From Candidatus Methanofastidiosia archaeon (lineage in GTDB: Archaea; Methanobacteriota_B; Thermococci; Methanofastidiosales; NM3): 11,049 nt of DNA. Below the pieces are notes generated by a model that was not told where the DNA came from, made no database searches, and saw only the letters and a list, made by a program, of their open reading frames with translations. Positions within the stretch are counted from its first letter, which is position 1. Every line of letters begins with the position of its first letter. Both the position numbers and the translations under genes were made by a program. The stretch covers positions 1-11,049 of the forward strand of contig JAHKLV010000081.1 in assembly GCA_020854925.1 (NCBI GenBank). Reading direction: 5' to 3'. Of the stretch, positions 6,106 to 11,049 are shown one piece after another.

Positions 6106-7206
6106 ATGATGCTTCTTACCACCCTCTCCGGATGCGTCCTGCTCTCCCCAGAAGGGAGCCTGGTGCGCTACATACCCTATGGCAGCGGCGACCCCGCGGC
6201 GCTGGCGGCGCTTCGCGACGGCATGGACCACGGGGACGTGCCGGACGAGATAGCGGGGATTTCGGATATCACCCACACCGACCACGAGGGGCTCGCGACC
6301 TCGCTCGGGTGCAAGGTCGTGAGCCTTGCTGCGCGCCAGGAGCGCCTTGCAGCCATCGCAGGCGACATCCCGCAGGAGGCCTCCGGCACCATCCGCGAGG
6401 TGGCCCACCTTCTCGTGGAGCGGCGTCTGCGGACCGCCGCCTCATCCAAGGACCTCTCCATCTCGCAGGCCACCGCGGCCATCGACGAGCTGGACCAGAC
6501 CATCAATCTCTTCACCGAGCGCCTCGTGGAATGGTACGGCATCCACTTCCCCGAGCTTGAGCGACTCGTTCCCGACAATGCCGCCTACTGCGCCCACATC
6601 GCCGAGACGGGATGGCGCGACGACTTTGCCGACGAGCGCCTCTCCCGCGCCGCGGCCGACAGCGTGGGCGTGGACGTCTCAGCCCGGGACATGGAGGCCA
6701 TGCAGAGCCTGGCACGGGTGGCGGTGGAGCTCACGCATATGCGCCAGTCGCTCCTCGCCTACGTCGAGGAAGGCGCGTACGCCGTGGCCCCGAACATGAG
6801 CGCCATCGTCGGGCCGCTCATCGCCTCGCGGCTCATCGCCCTGGCGGGAGGGCTGGGCACGCTTGCGCAGAAACCCGCCTCCACCATCCAGGTCCTCGGT
6901 GCCGAAAAGGCGCTCTTCCGCCACCTCAAGACAGGGGCAAAACCGCCCAAGCACGGCATCATCTTCCAGCACCCGGCGGTGCACAACGCCAAGCAGTGGC
7001 AGCGGGGGAAGGTTGCCCGGACACTTGCCGCGGAGCTGGCCATTGCGGCGCGCGTGGACTACCGCTCGGGCGGCATGTACGCCGACGAGCTCAACAAGAA
7101 GATCGAGGAGCGCATTGCCGCCATCAAGAAAACGTATCCCTACCCGCCCCGCGGGAAGAACAAACCCAAGGGGAAGTCGTTCCCCCCGAGGAGGAAGTCA
7201 CGATGA
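6106..7206 (+). CDS. nop5: Nop5/Nop56-58 family C/D-box sRNP scaffold protein
   Basis: This 366-residue archaeal Nop5 scaffolds the C/D-box guide-RNA particle, joining fibrillarin to L7Ae-bound guide RNA for 2'-O-methylation of rRNA and tRNA. An N-terminal fibrillarin-binding domain (about 1-110) is followed by a helical coiled-coil dimerisation region (about 118-220). The Nop RNA-binding domain (about 225-345) contains APNMSAIVGPLIASRLIALAGG, GAEKALFRHL (265-274) and IIFQHPAVHNA. A basic lysine/arginine-rich tail (345-366) ends the protein, as in other archaeal and eukaryotic Nop5 proteins. The start at 6106 is set by the TATA box at 6070-6077; an ATG at 6043 would place the promoter inside the gene, and ATG 6109 is an equally possible start. 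The TGA overlaps the flpA ATG (ATGA), so the two core subunits are translationally coupled, which fits their obligate partnership. Confidence 0.96.
   Translation: MMLLTTLSGCVLLSPEGSLVRYIPYGSGDPAALAALRDGMDHGDVPDEIAGISDITHTDHEGLATSLGCKVVSLAARQERLAAIAGDIPQEASGTIREVAHLLVERRLRTAASSKDLSISQATAAIDELDQTINLFTERLVEWYGIHFPELERLVPDNAAYCAHIAETGWRDDFADERLSRAAADSVGVDVSARDMEAMQSLARVAVELTHMRQSLLAYVEEGAYAVAPNMSAIVGPLIASRLIALAGGLGTLAQKPASTIQVLGAEKALFRHLKTGAKPPKHGIIFQHPAVHNAKQWQRGKVARTLAAELAIAARVDYRSGGMYADELNKKIEERIAAIKKTYPYPPRGKNKPKGKSFPPRRKSR
7188..7194 (+). promoter_or_regulatory. Shine-Dalgarno of flpA inside the nop5 3' end
   Basis: GAGGAGG lies 8 bases before the ATG at 7203, within the last codons of nop5. 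It is a strong match to the archaeal anti-Shine-Dalgarno and fixes the fibrillarin start, allowing independent initiation as well as coupling through the ATGA overlap. Confidence 0.75.
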
Positions 7207-7853
7207 ACGAAGTCTTCCCCGGCGTGCTTCGCGACGAGGCGGGCCTTCTCACGAAAAATCTCGTCCCCGGCACCCGTGTCTACGGCGAGAAGCTGCTGGA
7301 CATCGACGGGTCCGAGTACCGGACGTGGAATCCCTACCGCTCAAAGCTCGCCTCCGCCGTCATGTCGGGCCTTGCCTCCTTCCCCTTCGGCAGAGACACG
7401 AGGGTGCTCTACCTCGGCTCGGCCACAGGGACCACAGTCTCGCACATATCGGACCTCGCCGTGGACGGGGTGGTGGCCTGCGTCGAGTTCGCGCCACGGT
7501 CCATGCGCGACTTCCTAGCGGTGTCGCGTGCACGCCGAAACGTCGTGCCCATCCTCGGGGACGCCAAGGCGCCGCTCGACTACGCACCGTTCGTCGGGAC
7601 GGTGGACGTGGTCTACCAGGATGTGGCGCAGTCCGAGCAGGCCGACATCCTCGTGCGCAACCTTCCCTTCCTCAGGAAGGGGGGGCATGTCATGCTCTGC
7701 ATCAAGGCACGCAGCATCGATGTCACGAAGGACCCTGAAGAGGTCTTCCGGCGGGAACGCGCGGTGCTTGCGCCCTTCATAGACATCACTGAGGTCATCG
7801 ACATCGGCGCGTATGAAAAGGACCATTCATTCGTCGTAGGCGTCAAGCGTTAG
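7203..7853 (+). CDS. flpA: Fibrillarin-like rRNA/tRNA 2'-O-methyltransferase
   Basis: This 216-residue archaeal fibrillarin has no glycine/arginine-rich N-terminus, as usual for archaea. It is the SAM-dependent methyltransferase of the C/D-box sRNP, methylating ribose 2'-OH at sites chosen by guide RNA. The Rossmann SAM motif is VLYLGSATGTTVSH (68-81), with the following acidic strand VACVEFAPRSMRDF. The expected catalytic Lys-Asp-Lys-His set is visible as Lys48 (WNPYRSKLA), Asp140 (VVYQDVAQ), Lys168 (LCIKARSID) and His208 (YEKDHSFVVGVKR). A strong Shine-Dalgarno and ATGA overlap with nop5 fix the start. Its last 27 bases overlap the converging 3' end of the RNase HII gene on the other strand. 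Confidence 0.97.
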   Translation: MNEVFPGVLRDEAGLLTKNLVPGTRVYGEKLLDIDGSEYRTWNPYRSKLASAVMSGLASFPFGRDTRVLYLGSATGTTVSHISDLAVDGVVACVEFAPRSMRDFLAVSRARRNVVPILGDAKAPLDYAPFVGTVDVVYQDVAQSEQADILVRNLPFLRKGGHVMLCIKARSIDVTKDPEEVFRRERAVLAPFIDITEVIDIGAYEKDHSFVVGVKR

Positions 7854-8474
7854 CTGGCCGCGGCGCGTGACGGTCTTCCAGCTTTTCCTGACAAAGGGGG
7901 GGAGGTCGTCTTGCGGCCCGAAGGCCTCCAGAAAGCGCACGGTGGCGGGATCGCTGGGATATCCCGAGCCTGTGGGGATGCCCCAGCGGGCGACGGCCCC
8001 CTCGCTCAGACACGCCATTTCGTGGTCGCGCACGGTCTTGGCAATGATTGAAGCCGCTGCCACCACGGGGAATGCCCGATCGGCACCGTGACGCGACACA
8101 ATCTCTTTTCCAACTTCTTTTGCCAAAAGGGAGCCGAATCGTTCTTCCATGGTATCGCAGCAATCCACTACGATGACATCAGTGACGTCATCGAACATCA
8201 GGATAACGTCACCAAAGAGCCGTCGCTCGATGGCGTTTAAGGAATGATGGCAACGCTCCGCGTCGATGTCGGGCGCGGGGAATACGACCGTATGGACCTC
8301 GCATGCATCACGAATTTTTTCGGCAAGCTCCGCCCGCCGCTTCGGGCTGAGGAGCTTGGAGTCCTTGACGCCCCATGAGGTCAGTGACGCCATCGTGTCA
8401 TCGTCGGCGCGCACGCCGGCGACGACGAGCGGCCCGAGGACGGGGCCTCTCCCCGCCTCGTCAACGCCTATCAT
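7827..8474 (-). CDS. rnhB: Ribonuclease HII
   Basis: This 215-residue protein is full length for archaeal RNase HII, which cuts the RNA strand of RNA/DNA hybrids and initiates removal of single ribonucleotides misincorporated into DNA. Family motifs are IGVDEAGRGPVLGPLVVA with Asp5 and Glu6, the strand IVVDCCDT with Asp104, and VVAAASIIAKTVRD with Asp150, completing the DEDD metal site. GRG at 8-10 is the substrate-recognition motif, and GSGYPSDP (169-176) is also conserved. The ATG at 8474 is chosen because it begins the family N-terminus directly; a longer frame to 8624 adds 50 proline-rich residues that are antisense-like read-through of the HAD gene. GGAG at 8486-8483 lies 8 bases upstream. 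The start overlaps the HAD stop by 14 bases, and the 3' end overlaps flpA by 27 bases. Confidence 0.96.
   Translation of the reverse strand: MIGVDEAGRGPVLGPLVVAGVRADDDTMASLTSWGVKDSKLLSPKRRAELAEKIRDACEVHTVVFPAPDIDAERCHHSLNAIERRLFGDVILMFDDVTDVIVVDCCDTMEERFGSLLAKEVGKEIVSRHGADRAFPVVAAASIIAKTVRDHEMACLSEGAVARWGIPTGSGYPSDPATVRFLEAFGPQDDLPPFVRKSWKTVTRRGQLTLDAYDE
8171..8193. repeat. Near-perfect 23-base palindrome inside rnhB
   Basis: The arms CGATGAC (8171-8177) and GTCATCG (8187-8193) are exact inverse complements, and the interior is also nearly symmetric apart from one mismatched pair and the central base. It encodes FDDVTDVI just before catalytic Asp104 of RNase HII, so the repeated Asp-Asp-Val/Asp-Val codons explain most of the symmetry. 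Confidence 0.55.
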
Positions 8475-9240
8475 GGGGATTGCTCCATGACAGCTCGTCG
8501 AGGGAGGACACGATGATGTCCAGGGGGCCTTCGTATGCGGCGGCGTCCTTGCGGGAGGCGATGCCGGTGGTGACAAGAATGCTGTGCAGGCCCGCGGCGG
8601 CGGCTCCGGCGATGTCGGTGTCAAGGCGGTCGCCTATCACGAAGACGTCCCGCTTCGGGATGCCGAGCAGCTTCACGGCATGGGAAAAGATCTCCGCGTG
8701 CGGCTTTCCGATGACCCGCGGTGCCACGCCGGTGCAGGCCTCAAGGGCGGCAGTGATGGCTCCGGCACCGGGTATGATGCCGTCCACCGAGGGAAACGTC
8801 TTGTCCGGATTCGTGGCGACAAAGGACGCCCCCGCCCGTATGGCAAGGCAGGCCCGGCGGAGCTTGTCGTACGTAAGGTGGTAGTCGAGGCCGACGACGA
8901 CATAGTCCGGCTCTGCGTCCGACACCACAAGCCCGTGCGCCTCGCAGGTATCTGAAAGGCCGCGCTCTCCGATGACCATGACACGGGCGTCGGGGTTGCG
9001 GGAGGCCAGAAGGGATGCCGTCACCTCGCCGGAGGTGACCACCTGCCGGGGCTCAACGGGCATGCCCAGGCTCCGGAGCATGCGGGCGGTGTCCCCGACG
9101 GTCTTCGTGGCGTTGTTCGTGAGAAAGAGAAAGGGCACGCCGTCGCCAAGGAGGTTGGTGACAAAGCGCACGCCGGAGGGTATGGGCCGGTCGTCGACGC
9201 GCACGACGCCATCGATGTCGATGAGGTAGCCGACCGGCAT
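8461..9240 (-). CDS. HAD superfamily IIA (NagD-like) phosphatase
   Basis: This 259-residue protein has the complete haloacid-dehalogenase phosphatase signature in NagD/4-nitrophenylphosphatase order. Motif I is LIDIDGVV (nucleophile Asp8, acid/base Asp10), motif II is FLTNNATKT (Thr41), motif III is VIGKPHAEIF (Lys179) and motif IV is VIGDRLDTDIAGA (Asp204, Asp208). A C2-type cap lies between motifs II and III (about 80-175). These cytoplasmic magnesium enzymes dephosphorylate small sugars, nucleotides or phosphoglycolate-type metabolites; the substrate here is unknown. AGGTG at 9250-9246 supports the ATG at 9240, which lies 8 bases after the radA stop. It is embedded in a DNA-metabolism operon, so a role in nucleotide clean-up or DNA-damage by-product removal is conceivable, but nothing in the sequence proves it. 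Confidence 0.9.
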   Translation of the reverse strand: MPVGYLIDIDGVVRVDDRPIPSGVRFVTNLLGDGVPFLFLTNNATKTVGDTARMLRSLGMPVEPRQVVTSGEVTASLLASRNPDARVMVIGERGLSDTCEAHGLVVSDAEPDYVVVGLDYHLTYDKLRRACLAIRAGASFVATNPDKTFPSVDGIIPGAGAITAALEACTGVAPRVIGKPHAEIFSHAVKLLGIPKRDVFVIGDRLDTDIAGAAAAGLHSILVTTGIASRKDAAAYEGPLDIIVSSLDELSWSNPHDRR

Positions 9241-9248
9241 GGGGGCAC

Positions 9249-10199
9249 CTACTTGTCCTCGACCCCGTGCTCGGTCACCATGAAGAGCGCCTCGCCCTCG
9301 GGAAGGGACGGCGAGTCCACGAGCCGCGCGATGCGCTGGCCCTGCTTGCTCTTGCGCAGGTAGAGCCGGAGCGTGGCCGAGTGGCCGAGGATGTGGCCGC
9401 CGATGGGGCGGGTGGGATCGCCAAAGAAGGCGTCTGGCTTTGCCGACACCTGGTTGGTGACATAGATGCAGGAATCGTACTCGTTGGCTATCTTGTGCAG
9501 CTGGCGCAGGTGCATGCCAAGCTTCTGCTGGCGCTCGGCAAGGGTGCCGCGCCCCACGTACTCGGCACGGAACATGGCGGTAAGCGAATCCACCACGAGC
9601 AGGCGCGCCTCGCCCTTCTCAAAAAGCTCCTCCGCCCGCTCGGCGAGAAGGATCTGGTGGCTCGAGTTGAACGCCCGGGCGACCTTTATCTTGCGCAGCG
9701 CTTCGTGGGGGTCGAGGCCGTGGTGCGCCGCAATCTGCATGACGCGCTCGGGGCGGAAGGTGTTTTCGGTGTCGATGAAGACGGCACCCGAGTCAAGCCC
9801 CCCCTTCTCCCGTTCCAGCTGCACCATGACGATGAGCTGGTGGGCAATCTGGGACTTGCCGCTGCCAAACTCCCCAAAGGCCTCGATGATGGCCTGCGTC
9901 TCGAATCCGCCGCCGATGAGCTCGTCGAGGCGCTTGCTTCCCGACGTGATGCGGCCGATGGACTGGCGGCGCTCGTAGAGCTCCTCACCGGAGAGGAATC
10001 CGCCCACGTCGGCCGCCTTTCGCGCAGCAGCGATAACCTTCGCTGCCGTGGCCTCGGTCAGCTCCGCCACCTCGTGCAGCTCGCCTGGCGACGAGACGGC
10101 GATAGACTCGATGGTAGCGAACCCTCCGGCTCGCAGCTTTTCGGCCGTAACCGGGCCGACCCCGGGAAGGTCCTCGATGTCCTTAATTGCTTCACTCAT
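9249..10199 (-). CDS. radA: RadA recombinase (archaeal Rad51/RecA homologue)
   Basis: This 316-residue protein is full length for RadA, which forms ATP-dependent filaments on single-stranded DNA and catalyses homologous pairing and strand exchange. The N-terminal helix-hairpin-helix DNA-binding domain carries [13 protein letters not shown] (10-22). A linker Phe68 in GGFLSGEEL is placed like the polymerisation motif. Walker A is GEFGSGKSQ (109-117) and Walker B is LLVVD (200-204). Loop L1 is around [16 protein letters not shown] (210-225) and loop L2 is in [17 protein letters not shown] onward (249-276). No intein is present. The ATG at 10199 is chosen because GGAGAGG (10212-10206) lies 6 bases upstream; a TTG at 10214 would add five residues and swallow that site. 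Only one base separates it from the RPA-like stop, so the two single-strand-DNA proteins are probably coupled. Confidence 0.97.
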   Translation of the reverse strand: MSEAIKDIEDLPGVGPVTAEKLRAGGFATIESIAVSSPGELHEVAELTEATAAKVIAAARKAADVGGFLSGEELYERRQSIGRITSGSKRLDELIGGGFETQAIIEAFGEFGSGKSQIAHQLIVMVQLEREKGGLDSGAVFIDTENTFRPERVMQIAAHHGLDPHEALRKIKVARAFNSSHQILLAERAEELFEKGEARLLVVDSLTAMFRAEYVGRGTLAERQQKLGMHLRQLHKIANEYDSCIYVTNQVSAKPDAFFGDPTRPIGGHILGHSATLRLYLRKSKQGQRIARLVDSPSLPEGEALFMVTEHGVEDK

Positions 10200-10200
10200 G

Positions 10201-11049
10201 TCATTCCTCTCCAATCACTGCCAAGAATCGGTAAGCCTCCCGCTCCATGTCGAGCGGTGCTATGTCGCGTGCCACCACTTCCACCACGCCGCCGTTGTCA
10301 AAGGCAGAGGCCTGCGCGGCGCACTGCTGCCCGGGCTGGCACGACCCGGTGGTGTAGCCGGTGACGATGCCGCTGCCGTCGTCGAGGCGTATGAGCGTGC
10401 ATCCCTTGACGGTGCTGGCGGCGCGGACGATGCCGCGGACACGGGCCACGTCCCCGGCCGACAGGCTGCCAAGCGGACGCTCAGGAGGCTCCAAAAGCTC
10501 CTCGAGCGACGGGTACGGGTCCGTGGCGCGCGCCACCGAGACCGCCTTCACCGCGTCGCCTTCCACCGTCCCCGTGTACCGTACAAGGTCTCCGGGGACG
10601 TAGTCATCGGCGGGGGTGATGATGACAAAGGAACCGGTGCGCGAGAGCGCCTTGATGGCACCGTCCTTGGCCTCGAGCACGCGGGCCAGGCCGGAGGGCG
10701 GGATGGCGCACGACGCCTCATCCGGTATGTGGTACGTGAGGCGGCTCTGCTTGCCGAGCCGCAGCTCGATGCCTTCGAGACCCTCCCGGGCACTGCACCC
10801 CTCGAGCACGACGGTCATGCCGGGGGCGAGGGTGGCAAGGGCGTCCGCCTGCTCGTCCCACAGGGAGACGCGGACAGACCCGGACTCGTCCTGCAGCTCC
10901 ATCGACCCCACGGTGCCCGTCGAACCGTCGTCCCGTGAAAAGGTCCGCGGCTCGAAGAGGGCGGCCACCGTCCCGCGGACGGAACAGAACTGGTGGTCGG
11001 CGCTAAGCTCTCCCAGGGGCACGAACGCGCCGACGTCGGGAAGGTCGAG
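10201..11049 (-). CDS. OB-fold single-stranded-DNA-binding protein, RPA-like, 5'-truncated by window edge
   Basis: The visible 282 residues are the C-terminal part of an archaeal replication protein A-type protein, which coats single-stranded DNA during replication, recombination and repair. The frame is open to the window edge; the GTG at 11022 is internal because the upstream residues [15 protein letters not shown] continue the family sequence. A clear OB fold follows: [17 protein letters not shown], then [21 protein letters not shown] and [10 protein letters not shown] second OB-like segment lies around residues 120-175 of the fragment, and a third around [37 protein letters not shown] near the end. 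No zinc-finger cysteine set is visible. It directly precedes radA in the same operon with one base between stop and ATG, consistent with joint production of the proteins that load onto and replace each other on DNA. Confidence 0.88.
   Translation of the reverse strand, partial: LDLPDVGAFVPLGELSADHQFCSVRGTVAALFEPRTFSRDDGSTGTVGSMELQDESGSVRVSLWDEQADALATLAPGMTVVLEGCSAREGLEGIELRLGKQSRLTYHIPDEASCAIPPSGLARVLEAKDGAIKALSRTGSFVIITPADDYVPGDLVRYTGTVEGDAVKAVSVARATDPYPSLEELLEPPERPLGSLSAGDVARVRGIVRAASTVKGCTLIRLDDGSGIVTGYTTGSCQPGQQCAAQASAFDNGGVVEVVARDIAPLDMEREAYRFLAVIGEE

Noticed and set aside
6612..7202. N-terminal extension of the fibrillarin frame back into nop5
   Set aside because: The Arg/Gly/His-rich residues before 7203 are out-of-frame nop5; the family N-terminus, Shine-Dalgarno and ATGA overlap all point to 7203.
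7854..7900. Possible terminator after flpA
   Set aside because: Only a short TTTTCC run is present, inside the RNase HII coding region; no hairpin or convincing T-tract was seen.
8475..8624. 50-residue N-terminal extension of RNase HII
   Set aside because: It is a proline-rich out-of-frame reading of the HAD gene; the RNase HII family begins at MIGVDEAGRG (8474).
9267..10364. Plus-strand open frame of 365 codons opposite radA
   Set aside because: It lies over a complete RadA with all Walker and loop motifs and shows no family features of its own.
10048..10938. Plus-strand open frame opposite the RPA-like gene
   Set aside because: It is an Arg/Gly/Ala-rich shadow; the minus strand carries clear OB-fold sequence.
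11020..11022. GTG at 11022 as the start of the RPA-like gene
   Set aside because: The frame stays open to the edge, and the residues before it fit the family, so the gene is truncated by the window.
1..11049. CRISPR array, tRNA, rRNA, insertion sequence or phage-like genes
   Set aside because: No regular repeats, RNA-gene signatures, transposase motifs or flanking target duplications were seen; coding sequence fills nearly the whole window.

Overview
This GC-rich, almost gap-free window comes from a euryarchaeon. The evidence is an archaeal-type gene set (RadA, an OB-fold RPA, a Nop5-fibrillarin pair, archaeal Elp3), TATA/BRE-like promoters placed for leaderless or very short-leader transcripts, and operons joined by ATGA overlaps. 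The gene content and GC-rich style recall Methanomicrobia-type methanogens. That placement is inference, because no methanogenesis gene lies in the window.

Layout. (1) Positions 1-2489, plus strand: three consecutive M42-family (TET-type) metallo-aminopeptidases, the first cut by the window edge. Both junctions are ATGA overlaps preceded by the same GGGGGTGCGG string. (2) 2502-3566, plus: a TATA-type promoter, a short ModE-like winged-helix regulator without a molybdate-binding domain, and a six-helix DsbD/CcdA-like membrane protein with an unusual cysteine pattern. (3) 3571-6004, minus: a DUF4013-like six-helix membrane protein followed after 4 bases by Elp3, the tRNA wobble-uridine modification enzyme. 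(4) 6005-6105: a compact divergent promoter region. (5) 6106-7853, plus: nop5 and flpA, the protein core of the C/D-box 2'-O-methylation sRNP. (6) 7827-11049, minus, in transcription order: an RPA-like protein (5' end off the window), RadA recombinase, a NagD-type HAD phosphatase and RNase HII, closely packed or overlapping. This looks like a replication and repair operon.

The window contains tRNA-modification, rRNA-modification and DNA-recombination machinery, a peptide-degradation cluster, and one small regulator/redox-transporter-like pair. No mobile element, CRISPR array, tRNA or rRNA was seen, and no stretch over about 110 bases lacks a gene. Most of it is ordinary archaeal housekeeping. 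The parts most worth a second look are the coupled M42 triplet and the ModE-like/CcdA-like pair.
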